64,000 bases of DNA from Lacticaseibacillus casei DSM 20011 = JCM 1134 = ATCC 393 (GCF_000829055.1 NZ_AP012544.1:1364001-1428000); one strand, 5' to 3'. Shown: positions 55,675-63,336, counted from the stretch's first letter. Numbers and translations: made by a program. Notes: generated by a model not told the origin, from the letters alone.

Positions 55675-55995
55675 CTATTTACGCTGATCCAGCATTGCTT
55701 TCGCTAAAGCTTTTAGCAAGGCCTTTTCAGCAGGCATAAGTGGTATTCCGTTCATTTTAACAAGCGTTTTGTCATCATCAAGATCAGCAGTCTGCGTACG
55801 TTCTGCTGGATTGATTGGAGTTATGCCATTGAAAGCAATTGCAATCTTATCAGATGCCTCCTGAGTGACATTTCGTGTCCCTGCTTCATATGAGCTTATT
55901 AGAGACGCCGATAAGCCCGTTGCACGTGACAAGTCTACTTGAGACATTCGCCGTGCATTCCGTAGTTGTTTAATTTGTTCTCCAGATAAAATCAT
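55675..55995 (-). CDS. XRE-family helix-turn-helix regulator (phage repressor-like)
   Basis: Protein of 106 residues. The HTH_3 domain occupies about residues 6-60 with QIKQLRNARRMSQVDLSRATGLSASLISSYEAGTRN-type spacing (described by its ends). The short C-terminal part lacks a peptidase domain, so it is not a LexA/CI-type self-cleaving repressor. GGGAGG precedes the ATG. It is divergent from the small rightward gene at 56124; the intergenic region has two copies of an ACACAGTGT-like palindrome, one at each promoter. Likely a repressor of that divergent pair. Confidence 0.85.
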   Translation of the reverse strand: MILSGEQIKQLRNARRMSQVDLSRATGLSASLISSYEAGTRNVTQEASDKIAIAFNGITPINPAERTQTADLDDDKTLVKMNGIPLMPAEKALLKALAKAMLDQRK

Positions 55996-56025
55996 TATAT
56001 CAACCTCCCCTCTTGTAAAATTAAG

Positions 56026-56092
56026 AACACAGTGTTGACATCTTCACCCAAATGATTTATGATGACCCATGTAAAGATTATAGCACAGTGTA
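56026..56092. promoter_or_regulatory. Divergent promoter region with paired operator-like palindromes
   Basis: Rightward promoter: TTGACA (56035-56040), 17 bp, TATGAT (56058-56063). Leftward -10: TATAAT (56077-56082, minus strand), with a weak -35. AACACAGTGTT (56026-56036) overlaps the rightward -35 and GCACAGTGTAGC (56083-56094) lies in the leftward spacer, so each promoter carries a copy of the CACAGTGT core. This is the design of a repressor-controlled switch; the XRE protein is the obvious candidate. Binding is inferred. Confidence 0.6.
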
Positions 56093-56123
56093 GCTGGCTT
56101 ACACATTCAAAGAAGGTGCAAAA

Positions 56124-56270
56124 TTGGTTGATATATTTGTTTGGCTTATGTCTCATCAGATCACACTAGCGGCTTTATGCCTTGCAACTCTAGCAGGAAT
56201 CTTTATTGGTGCTCTGATTCAATTTCTTGAAGACAACAAAAAAGCTACCCAGCGCGCCAACGCCAAGTAG
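56124..56270 (+). CDS. Fst-like type I toxin candidate (small membrane peptide)
   Basis: A 48-codon frame with start TTG (56124) preceded by AGAAGGTG at good spacing. The peptide has one hydrophobic helix (about residues 12-34) and a charged tail EDNKKATQRANAK. The AGIFIGALIQFLED stretch resembles the PIFVG-type core and acidic/basic tail of Fst-family toxins, which damage the membrane. It has a strong promoter of its own, and a convergent antisense RNA covers its 3' end. A 40-residue form from an internal ATG (56148) is possible but lacks a ribosome-binding site. Family placement is inferred from pattern and locus design. Confidence 0.6.
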   Translation: MVDIFVWLMSHQITLAALCLATLAGIFIGALIQFLEDNKKATQRANAK

Positions 56271-56343
56271 CCTACAGCTAACTTAATAGCCGAAACAGTC
56301 AACCCACGCCAATGGGTCGATATACTTATCCCCTAGTAAGGAC
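56238..56343 (-). ncRNA. Predicted antisense antitoxin RNA of the type I module
   Basis: Minus-strand promoter GTGACA (56374-56379), 18 bp, TATACT (56350-56355) predicts a start near 56343. The transcript runs toward the toxin gene and ends at a stem of 11 pairs (GCTACTTGGCG / CGCTGGGTAGC, with G-U pairs, 56244-56271) followed by six T residues (56238-56243). It overlaps the last nine toxin codons. The segment complementary to 56311-56329 can pair with the toxin mRNA at 56122-56140, over the start codon (one mismatch, three G-U). A second 9-nt match is 56268-56276 with 56095-56103. This is the Fst/RNAII layout. Expression is not shown. Confidence 0.6.
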
Positions 56344-56349
56344 AGTCAC

Positions 56350-56379
56350 AGTATATCATGATTGTTATGTTCGTGTCAC
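56350..56379 (-). promoter_or_regulatory. Promoter of the predicted antisense RNA
   Basis: GTGACA, 18-bp spacer, TATACT on the minus strand; no open frame follows it, only the short RNA and its terminator. Confidence 0.55.
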
Positions 56380-56431
56380 AGCATACCTGCGCACGGTTAA
56401 ACAAAAGTCAGGTGGTCCGCTGGAGCCGATG

Positions 56432-56566
56432 CTATAAAGTCCAGCCGGTAAGTGCCCCAGTCAGGTTCCCTATCGTCAAATCCTTGGTGTCTACGGCCTT
56501 CCGGACTTTAAATGGTAAATGGTAGGGGTGGAACGTCTTGACGGCTTTAACGAGCTGTGAGGTCAT
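56432..56566 (-). CDS. Doubtful 44-codon ORF in the gene-poor stretch
   Basis: The stretch 56380-56858 has no clear gene. This frame begins MTSQLVKAVKTF and ends LTGALTGWTL; it stays open 15 codons further upstream without a ribosome-binding site. Composition looks protein-like (Lys/Val/Thr, few rare codons), so it may be the tail of a decayed phage gene. I do not recognise it. The rest of the stretch shows only short inverted repeats and no frame above 40 codons with a start signal. Confidence 0.2.
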   Translation of the reverse strand: MTSQLVKAVKTFHPYHLPFKVRKAVDTKDLTIGNLTGALTGWTL

Positions 56567-56858
56567 CCAGCCATGTGTATTAGCGGTGTTTTCAGGAGTT
56601 AGACCGCACAGTTAACAGCTAAATAAATCTCAAACTCATGCACATGGTACTCTGGGCAGGACTAGAGTGGTAACTGGATGCTGGTTATTAGCAACGTGAT
56701 TATCATGGGCTAATAGCTAGGCTGTGTATGCAATTGGTGGTGAAGAGCCACCCACAGTCACTTTTTGTGGCAAGGGGGAACTATCAGCAATTACCTACTT
56801 CCACCAAAGAATGCCAATTGATTAAATGAAAGCAGGTAAGCTAAAAGATATGATGCTT

Positions 56859-57356
56859 CTAAGGAACGTGATGTAATAAGTAACCAGCTTTGACAAATTT
56901 GTCAATGTATTTTTCCTGCTTGATTGTACCATTGCCCCTCCTGTTCCATTCAACATTATTAGAACTCTTGAAGTACATGCCTACAACATCATGTTGATTT
57001 CCAGATGCAGAGCCGCGAAAGCCCAAATCAACAACTGTATTTCCAGGAGGTAAAACTTCCTTGAAAGAAATCATATCAGCTCCAATATTATCTATATCAA
57101 GCCCCTTATCGCTATTACTGTTGAGTATTTCATATATATAAGCATTGTATATGGGCTGATTACTATTATTTCTGACAATCACATTCGTTTTGCCACGCTT
57201 TCTGTCAACTGATTGAATCCAGCAAGAAATTTTTTCGGCCTGTAAATATTTCTCTTTTCTTTTCATTGCTATTATACTGAAACCAAAAGCAGCAGCGCTT
57301 AGAATAATAGAAAATAAAGACAACAACAAAGGTGCTATATACTTTATAAAAGTCAA
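56859..57356 (-). CDS. Prophage-borne single-pass membrane protein, unknown
   Basis: 165 residues from a TTG start (57356) with AGGGAGG upstream. One N-terminal membrane helix (about residues 4-28) is followed by a basic stop (MKRKEKY) and a soluble domain with predicted beta strands, including TNVIVRNNSNQPIYNAYIY near residue 58, and single Cys near 47. No family recognised; the soluble part resembles small beta-sandwich domains. It has its own promoter and is cut off from the lysis operon by a terminator, so it can be expressed in the lysogen. That makes it a lysogenic-conversion (moron) candidate. Confidence 0.7.
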   Translation of the reverse strand: MTFIKYIAPLLLSLFSIILSAAAFGFSIIAMKRKEKYLQAEKISCWIQSVDRKRGKTNVIVRNNSNQPIYNAYIYEILNSNSDKGLDIDNIGADMISFKEVLPPGNTVVDLGFRGSASGNQHDVVGMYFKSSNNVEWNRRGNGTIKQEKYIDKFVKAGYLLHHVP

Positions 57357-57427
57357 AAAAGTTCCTCCCTTTAACAAATAAGCTCTAGCAGGCAATCATT
57401 AAATGGTTTAAAAAATACTATGGTGAA

Positions 57428-57455
57428 ACAATAGCAATTTAGAATATTTTGTCAA
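57428..57455 (-). promoter_or_regulatory. Promoter of the prophage membrane protein gene
   Basis: Minus strand TTGACA (57450-57455), 16 bp, TATTGT (57428-57433). It lies just downstream of the lysis operon terminator. Confidence 0.6.
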
Positions 57456-57464
57456 TAGACTAGA

Positions 57465-57500
57465 ACAAAAAAAGCCCCCTACCATGACTAGTAGAGGGCC
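57465..57500 (-). terminator. Terminator of the phage lysis/late operon
   Basis: Minus strand GCCCTCTAC-TAGTCAT-GGTAGGGGGC followed by TTTTTTT, 63 bp after the endolysin stop. Confidence 0.9.
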
Positions 57501-57562
57501 AAAAGGTGATAAATGTTGGTACAAGGCTAAAGTACCATATGTGTAGCGTTTGTCAATGGTTG

Positions 57563-58717
57563 TTACCTGATGTACAGGCTTTCACCTGGGTAAATCAGGC
57601 TGTAGATTGACTTGCCATTGTTAGCGGCTAACGTGTACATGCTGACGCCATGCTTGTTGGCAATACTCCAGAAGCTGTCACCTGACTTCACAGTGTAATA
57701 AGTGTGACTCGGTGCACTATAGCTTCTAGAACGTGAACCATAGCTTTCGCCACCCATAACACCTAGGCATATATAATGATACCTTCCAGAGTAGCTAAGA
57801 TACCGTGCCCATACATAACCATTGTGGATGTACACATGGTCATACATGAGGCTTTCACCGGGTGCATAGGTACCAATTGAGGCATAGCTTGTGTCATCAC
57901 CGGTGCGAATGTTGAGTGTCACAGAAGGCCTAAATATGCCATTCTGGGCATAATCTGTATCACTAGATGTAACTTGTGAAGGTGTAGAAGGCACTGTGGT
58001 CGCTTGTGCTGGCTTTTTAGAGTAACCATTGTCAGTTATACCCAGCAAGTCAACATTGCCATCCAGGCCACCTAAAGCGTGCATACTGGTAAATTGCCAG
58101 ATAGCTACACCGGGAAGGCTTGGAAAGTAACTGTATAGTGGCAATGCACGGACTTGGTAGTCAGGATAACCAGCAATCCAAATGGAATTAGAAAACCGGC
58201 TAAGTACTCGATTGTAGTCAACGTGGGCTACTATGTACGGCTTGTAACTGTAGAGCATTGGGGTATAACCTGCTTGGGCAATCCGTTGCATACCATAAAT
58301 AATGGCATCAGTGTTAGCCTCAACAGACCCACTCGCTCCATCCTCGTAATCAAGTGCCACAATTGATCCCTTTGGTGTCTGAATCCGTGGCAGGAAATAA
58401 TCAAGTGCTTGGCGACCAATATCAGAACTACCACCAACACCATACCATAGGTAACTATGGACTCTAAGCCCGTCATTATTAGCCGCTTTGATTTGGCTAC
58501 TATAAGTTGACTGGTTATAAATCGTACCGCCTTGGGTTCCACCAATTTGTGAAATAGCAAAACGGTCACCCTCAACTGTCTTGCCGTTGGTGCCTTGATA
58601 CACTGACCAGTCAACACCAATATCATTCTTAGCCGCTTTAACATGGGTCGGTAAGGCAAATGAAAAGGCAGCCATAATGGCTACCCCTGTGAGTACTAGT
58701 TTAGTTTTAAATTGCAA
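57563..58717 (-). CDS. Phage endolysin: exported GH25 muramidase with SH3b and LysM domains
   Basis: Cell-wall hydrolase for host lysis, 384 residues. A Sec-type signal peptide (about 1-29, ending VKA-AKN) suggests export independent of holin pores. The GH25 lysozyme domain (about 30-225) has DIGVDWSVYQG with the first Asp and VALDYEDGA near residue 122 with the DxE catalytic pair. A bacterial SH3-like region (about 255-325, VTLNIRTGDDTSYASIGTY) and a C-terminal LysM (about 340-384, YYTVKSGDSFWSIANKHGV) bind the wall. It directly follows the holin gene (2 bp). Confidence 0.95.
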   Translation of the reverse strand: MQFKTKLVLTGVAIMAAFSFALPTHVKAAKNDIGVDWSVYQGTNGKTVEGDRFAISQIGGTQGGTIYNQSTYSSQIKAANNDGLRVHSYLWYGVGGSSDIGRQALDYFLPRIQTPKGSIVALDYEDGASGSVEANTDAIIYGMQRIAQAGYTPMLYSYKPYIVAHVDYNRVLSRFSNSIWIAGYPDYQVRALPLYSYFPSLPGVAIWQFTSMHALGGLDGNVDLLGITDNGYSKKPAQATTVPSTPSQVTSSDTDYAQNGIFRPSVTLNIRTGDDTSYASIGTYAPGESLMYDHVYIHNGYVWARYLSYSGRYHYICLGVMGGESYGSRSRSYSAPSHTYYTVKSGDSFWSIANKHGVSMYTLAANNGKSIYSLIYPGESLYIR

Positions 58718-58719
58718 TC

Positions 58720-59052
58720 TTAAGCCCCCTTATGATAGGTTGCTTCAATGGTGTTCTTTAGGTCGCTATAGGCCTTCTCAACTGCATTTTCAACGGTCTG
58801 CTGATCAACCTTGGTAAATCCCATGGCTTTCAATTGAGTTTCAACAGAGGCTACTGCTTGCGATTTCTTGACAGTCCCTGTTATTGCCTGAGTAACACCT
58901 AACTGTTCGGCTGCGGTAACAGCTGCTTGTGCTAATGGTTCCAACACTTGCACCAGGGTCAAAGCCTGTTTATTCGCTAATAGGACCTTTGCCACCCATG
59001 CACCCAAAATAGGTATCACTGCAATAGCAATTTGGACAATTAAATCTTTCAT
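58720..59052 (-). CDS. Phage holin, LLH type
   Basis: 110-residue protein with one N-terminal hydrophobic helix (about 5-25) followed by a long helical, Ala/Gln/Val-rich domain (30-108); this pattern fits the LLH holin family of Lactobacillus phages. It lies between the XhlA-like gene and the endolysin gene, the standard lysis order. Holin function is inferred from position and pattern. Confidence 0.85.
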   Translation of the reverse strand: MKDLIVQIAIAVIPILGAWVAKVLLANKQALTLVQVLEPLAQAAVTAAEQLGVTQAITGTVKKSQAVASVETQLKAMGFTKVDQQTVENAVEKAYSDLKNTIEATYHKGA

Positions 59053-59064
59053 TTTTACCCCTCC

Positions 59065-59298
59065 TCACAAGAACTTTTCGATGATATACACAAATAGGGT
59101 GACTCCAATCGTCCCACCAAGTACGCCCCAGATTGCCCACACCATTTTCTTTAGACTGCTAATGTCTCTGGCATTATCTTGGCTGGCATTGTAGGCCTTA
59201 TCGGCCTTGTCATCTGTACTTGGTAGGCCAGTCAATTGTTGCTTAATCTGGGCAATATCTTCCTTGATCTCCATTAGCATTTTTGTTTGTTCGTCCAC
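59065..59298 (-). CDS. XhlA-like (hemolysin XhlA family) phage protein
   Basis: 77 residues: an amphipathic coiled-coil N-terminus (EIKEDIAQIKQQL near residue 10) and a single C-terminal membrane helix (about 52-75). XhlA-family proteins act together with holins in host lysis in Bacillus phages. It is immediately upstream of the holin gene. Confidence 0.85.
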   Translation of the reverse strand: MDEQTKMLMEIKEDIAQIKQQLTGLPSTDDKADKAYNASQDNARDISSLKKMVWAIWGVLGGTIGVTLFVYIIEKFL

Positions 59299-59322
59299 AA
59301 TTTCACCCCATAAAAATAGCCG

Positions 59323-59454
59323 CTAGCTTTTGCCACCGACATAGTCCTTGCCTGTAATTTGCTTGTATTGATCTGGGGTAATCATTACCGGTACATAAGG
59401 TGTTAAATCAATCCCCCAACTGTAAAGTAGTGCACACTGATCATAATTAGTCAC
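59323..59454 (-). CDS. XkdX-family small phage protein
   Basis: 43-residue protein, GTG start, beginning MTNYDQCALLYSWG and ending GKDYVGGKS. The TPDQYKQITGKDY segment is the XkdX signature. These small proteins sit between tail-fibre and lysis genes in many Firmicute phages; their role is unknown. It overlaps the end of the upstream gene by 8 bp. Confidence 0.8.
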   Translation of the reverse strand: MTNYDQCALLYSWGIDLTPYVPVMITPDQYKQITGKDYVGGKS

Positions 59455-59722
59455 TTGATTTCGCCGCCTTCAACTGTGCTACTTCAAGAGTAAGTGCAGC
59501 AATCATCTGATGTTCTGGTGACGTTGTTGGCCTTGCATCAGCCGGATAAAGATTAGCAACTCGCTGCTTATCGACAACAATTTTACCGTCAACCAGCTTA
59601 GAGGCACCTACGACAATCTTTTTGAGTTCACTCTCGTCTATATCAACTACATTATCGCTTGTGTAGTCGGTACCCCATGCATAAATGAAGCCATCGGCTC
59701 GTGTATCAAGTCTTACTTTCAT
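59447..59722 (-). CDS. Small tail-associated phage protein (DUF2977-like)
   Basis: 91 residues with a beta-rich N-terminal part (RLDTRADGFIYAWGTD) and a C-terminal helix rich in Ala/Leu (ALTLEVAQLKAA). Such proteins follow the receptor-binding/tail protein gene in Lactobacillus and Staphylococcus phages. Function unknown; family guess from sequence style and location. Confidence 0.6.
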   Translation of the reverse strand: MKVRLDTRADGFIYAWGTDYTSDNVVDIDESELKKIVVGASKLVDGKIVVDKQRVANLYPADARPTTSPEHQMIAALTLEVAQLKAAKSSD

Positions 59723-59733
59723 ATTTTGACCCC

Positions 59734-62700
59734 CTAAAAAGCAAAAACGTTAACAAGTACATAATTTCCAGCAACCGAAGGATTACCAGCGCCTCCAGAG
59801 TTATTCTTATCGCCAAAAATTGTGTGATTGTTTGGGGAAACCTTCTTGTTAAAAGAAGTCCCGCCATAGGCGACCATCTGGAGCGTCAACTGCCTGCCTG
59901 GATTAGCCTCCACATATGCTCGATATATCGGAGTCGTAATGTAATCATAATACTGAGCCGCTCCATTTTTGTATTCACACCAAAGCAGCAGCCATCCATT
60001 TAAGCAATCGCTAATGGGTTTGCTAGGCGTGGCATCTTGCTCTGCGCCACTCCATCCCATTAAACTCACACCTTGCCACAAGTTAGCACCAACATTGTTA
60101 AGTCTAGTAATTGTCATTGCGTCAAGACTACTTGTAACCCAATATGGCGCTGTGTTATCAAAATCCTGATAAAAACTTCCCAGTGTCAATGTACCCATTG
60201 AAATTTGTGTACTCTTCATCTGCGTTTTACCATCAGTTTTTGTTAAATATGACAGTAAGCCATCAGGGTTTAACTCAGTATGATAATTTTGACCATTTGG
60301 CTTACCATCGTAGTCTTCAATATTTCCGTCAATAGAGTATGAAGTCCCATTCAGAGACATCTTCCCTGTTGACTTGATGCCGCCGCCTTCAATAGAAGCA
60401 TGAGTGAAGGGCACATTTATCATTGGAGAATTCATGGTTGCACTGTCAATCTCAATTGATTGCAGCTTTTTGATGCTAAGAACCGCTTGCTGGATACTTT
60501 GGTCAATCCAAGTTGATCCATTGTAATACTGTAATGCTGTGGCATCGTTAAGCGTTGTCCCATGCCACCACAAATCGCCTTTCTTGGGGCTTGTGGGTGT
60601 GCCCAACTGAATGTAAGTGTATGGCACATCCTTGCTTCCGGGAACACCTTGTGGCCCCTGAGGCCCTTGTGGTCCTCGCTCTCCTTGTGGCCCCTGATTA
60701 CCTTGTGGTCCCTGATTACCTTGCGGTCCCTGCACTAGTTGCCAACTATAAGCACCTGGATTGGTGCTGTCAGCCTGTGTGAAGTCTGTATAACTACCAA
60801 TGTATTTTCTAGAACCCGGGGTATCCAATGAGAAATTGGTTTTGCCATCACTGCTATCTGCATAGGCAACGTGGAAGTATGGTGTTTTGCCATCGGCACC
60901 GGCTTTACCCGGCACCCCATCTTTACCATCAGCACCATCCGCACCCTTTACAAGTGTCCAGTTATACTTAATAGGGTCAGTAGAATCATCCTCAACATTA
61001 TCTACATATATGCCAATATGTGTCTTACCAGCAGAATTTGTGGTTGAAAATCCACTTATCAATTCGACACTTTTTACAATACCTACAGCTGGGTCTCCTT
61101 GACCCCAAAGAGCAGCTTCCGCTGTGTAAGTTCCAGCTTGAAATTCTTTATATACCCAACGACTGTCCGAACCGAATCTAACAAGAGATGTGCCAGCTAA
61201 TGTAAAATCGCTTCTTTCTTGGCAGAGAAGCTCGATATTGGCATAAGCAATGTGAGTGTAGCTTGACTTACCATCAGCTCCAATAGGTCCTTGAATACCT
61301 TGGTCGCCTTTTGGACCTTGCAGACCTTGTAACCCTTGCGGACCAGTATCACCTTGTGGCCCCTGCACTAGTTGCCAACTATAAACAGCTGGATTTGTAC
61401 TGTCAGCCTGCGTGAAGTCTGTATAATTACCAATGTACTTTCTAGAACCCGGAGTATCCAATGAAAAGTTCGTTCTACCGTCACTGCTATCGGCATAGGC
61501 AATATGGAAGTAAGGTGTTTTACCATCGGCACCTGCTTTACCTGGCACCCCATCTTTACCATCTGCACCATCTGCGCCTTTAATGAGTGACCAGCTATAG
61601 TCACTTGGATTCGTACTGTCGCTAGATGTGAAGTCACTGTAAAAGCCAATATACTTACGGTTAGAATCAGTGGTTGAAAAGTCGGCATGGCCGTCTTGGC
61701 TGTTTGCGTAAGCAAAGTGGGCATAAGTGGTACGACCATCAGCACCCGATTTCCCTGGCAAGCCTTGAGGCCCTTTGGGTCCCACGTCACCATCTTCACC
61801 TTTAAAAAGCGCCCAATTGTAGTCACTCGGATTGGTACTGTCGGCCTTTGTGAAGTCGCTATAGGTGCCAATGTACTTTTTGCCATCGCCACCGGATACC
61901 GTGAACCCACTTTGGCCACTTACATCATCTGCCCAAGCAGTGTGGAAATAGCTTGTACGGCCATCTGCACCCTTTGCTCCGGGAATACCATCAGCACCAT
62001 CAGCGCCCTTAATCAATGCCCACTTGCCGGCGTAATCAGCCGGATTGTCACTTGGCACAGATGACTTGGCATTGGGAACAATAGCCATGTACTTCTTGCC
62101 ACTTGGGAAGGCACTCATATTGGTACCTTTGTCGTCATCGGCATACCGAATCCACAGGTAATATTGAACCGTTTTCGGTATATTTTTAATTTGATCTGCC
62201 ATGGCTTGCAGTTGTGTGTCAACTTGAGATGTCTCAGTCAAATAATCGCCAAGGGTTATCTTGGTATAATGTTCTGCTCGACTACGTTCAATTGATAGGA
62301 CTTTTGCTGACAGAAACAAGTTCTGGTTCTCATCGGCAATGTGTACAGTTTGATTTAACGGGACGTAAGGAGCATTGACCAAATCAATCTGATAGTTAAC
62401 ATTGGGATGATTGTGTTGCTTTAAATCAGCCAAAACGGCCTGAAGTAAGGCTGCCTGTGAATTAGAGTCAAATGATTTGAACCTCTCCCAATGCCCAGAT
62501 GTTGGTGTTGGATTGCCATTGCTGATTAGATAAGAATATTGTTGTACAGCAACAGTGTCACGCAACACGCCATCGCCTCCAAGCACATATCGGCCATCAG
62601 GATCAGACCAACTATAACCGGCTAAATTAATTGGTGTATCTGATCCATCTGGTGTTGCGCCAGTGCCATAAACAGCAGTTTCCATGTCATATATGTCAAC

Positions 62701-63336
62701 ACTTTTGACAAGATTATTGATATCTTTGTTCATGTAAAAAAAGACATTGCTGTCTTTTGCATCCTCTTGCTTGATATTAATGACCCGTTTTACAACGGTT
62801 GTGCCAACAAAGCTGAATCCAAAGCTAAGGACCGCTCCAAAATCATCAGCAACCGATTTAATCCGGTTTAATGCAGTATCAGTGTCATCCCATTCAAGTG
62901 TACGAGTGTTGTTGGTGAAATCGTTTGTGCCAATCTCCCATCCTGATCCTGATGTGAACCGCAAAATATAATCCGCAATTGTGTATGCTTTATCGGCCTT
63001 GTACGAATTGACAACAACATTCATGAGATCGTTGCCCGCATCTGTACAAACAACTGTATGGATATGAGTCAATGTATCGTGATTGATGCTAGCGATGACC
63101 ATCTGATGTCCATCACCCTGTTCATCTTGATATAAGACAAAATTGTTTTCAGCAGCCATTTCGTCAATAGCTTGCTCTTGATCAGTTTGAAAAGGAATAG
63201 TTAGCGTCAAAGCCACCGCAGGACGATCATCAGTAGACTGAATTTCGCTATCAGCGCTAACATGCCAATGACCATCTCCATCAGTGGAAGCAATTCCTAA
63301 GACGTTAAATTTACGATCAGTAAAATAATAATCCAT
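59734..63336 (-). CDS. Phage minor structural (tail-tip/receptor-binding) protein with collagen-like repeats
   Basis: 1200 residues. The N-terminal 385 residues match the siphophage tail-tip 'minor structural protein / endopeptidase tail' type. Next come six related modules of 50-65 residues (about 389-870), each with a Y-x-H-x-A-Y-A type start and KYIG-Y-DFT-ADSTNP core, joined by Gly-X-Y collagen-like linkers (GADG, GPQG, GPKG repeats). A last Gly-X-Y tract (about 870-900) leads to a C-terminal domain (905-1200) that is probably the receptor-binding head. The ATG at 63336 shares one base with the upstream stop (TAATG) and has GGGAGG upstream. The modules at 60738-60930 and 61372-61572 are near-identical. 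Confidence 0.9.
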   Translation of the reverse strand: MDYYFTDRKFNVLGIASTDGDGHWHVSADSEIQSTDDRPAVALTLTIPFQTDQEQAIDEMAAENNFVLYQDEQGDGHQMVIASINHDTLTHIHTVVCTDAGNDLMNVVVNSYKADKAYTIADYILRFTSGSGWEIGTNDFTNNTRTLEWDDTDTALNRIKSVADDFGAVLSFGFSFVGTTVVKRVINIKQEDAKDSNVFFYMNKDINNLVKSVDIYDMETAVYGTGATPDGSDTPINLAGYSWSDPDGRYVLGGDGVLRDTVAVQQYSYLISNGNPTPTSGHWERFKSFDSNSQAALLQAVLADLKQHNHPNVNYQIDLVNAPYVPLNQTVHIADENQNLFLSAKVLSIERSRAEHYTKITLGDYLTETSQVDTQLQAMADQIKNIPKTVQYYLWIRYADDDKGTNMSAFPSGKKYMAIVPNAKSSVPSDNPADYAGKWALIKGADGADGIPGAKGADGRTSYFHTAWADDVSGQSGFTVSGGDGKKYIGTYSDFTKADSTNPSDYNWALFKGEDGDVGPKGPQGLPGKSGADGRTTYAHFAYANSQDGHADFSTTDSNRKYIGFYSDFTSSDSTNPSDYSWSLIKGADGADGKDGVPGKAGADGKTPYFHIAYADSSDGRTNFSLDTPGSRKYIGNYTDFTQADSTNPAVYSWQLVQGPQGDTGPQGLQGLQGPKGDQGIQGPIGADGKSSYTHIAYANIELLCQERSDFTLAGTSLVRFGSDSRWVYKEFQAGTYTAEAALWGQGDPAVGIVKSVELISGFSTTNSAGKTHIGIYVDNVEDDSTDPIKYNWTLVKGADGADGKDGVPGKAGADGKTPYFHVAYADSSDGKTNFSLDTPGSRKYIGSYTDFTQADSTNPGAYSWQLVQGPQGNQGPQGNQGPQGERGPQGPQGPQGVPGSKDVPYTYIQLGTPTSPKKGDLWWHGTTLNDATALQYYNGSTWIDQSIQQAVLSIKKLQSIEIDSATMNSPMINVPFTHASIEGGGIKSTGKMSLNGTSYSIDGNIEDYDGKPNGQNYHTELNPDGLLSYLTKTDGKTQMKSTQISMGTLTLGSFYQDFDNTAPYWVTSSLDAMTITRLNNVGANLWQGVSLMGWSGAEQDATPSKPISDCLNGWLLLWCEYKNGAAQYYDYITTPIYRAYVEANPGRQLTLQMVAYGGTSFNKKVSPNNHTIFGDKNNSGGAGNPSVAGNYVLVNVFAF
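60724..60955. repeat. Long direct repeat within the tail gene, copy 1
   Basis: Closely matches 61350-61590 over about 230 bp, including the collagen-like linker and the module coding for GKTPYFHxAYADSSDG. Differences are mostly at third codon positions. Confidence 0.8.
61350..61590. repeat. Long direct repeat within the tail gene, copy 2
   Basis: Partner of 60724-60955. The preserved protein with drifted third positions indicates an old internal duplication under purifying selection, or repair by gene conversion. Confidence 0.8.

Noticed and set aside
57446..57456. TGTCAATAGA shared with 54346-54355 as a possible attachment core
   Set aside because: Both matches contain reverse-complemented TTGACA -35 boxes, which explains most of the identity; a 10-bp match is too short to claim a second att site.
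58231..58659. 142-codon frame on the minus strand
   Set aside because: It is a shifted frame inside the GH25 endolysin gene, which has motifs, a signal peptide and a ribosome-binding site.
60433..61919. Minus-strand frames rich in Met, Val, Leu and Pro
   Set aside because: Shifted-frame readings of the repetitive collagen-like coding sequence of the tail protein.
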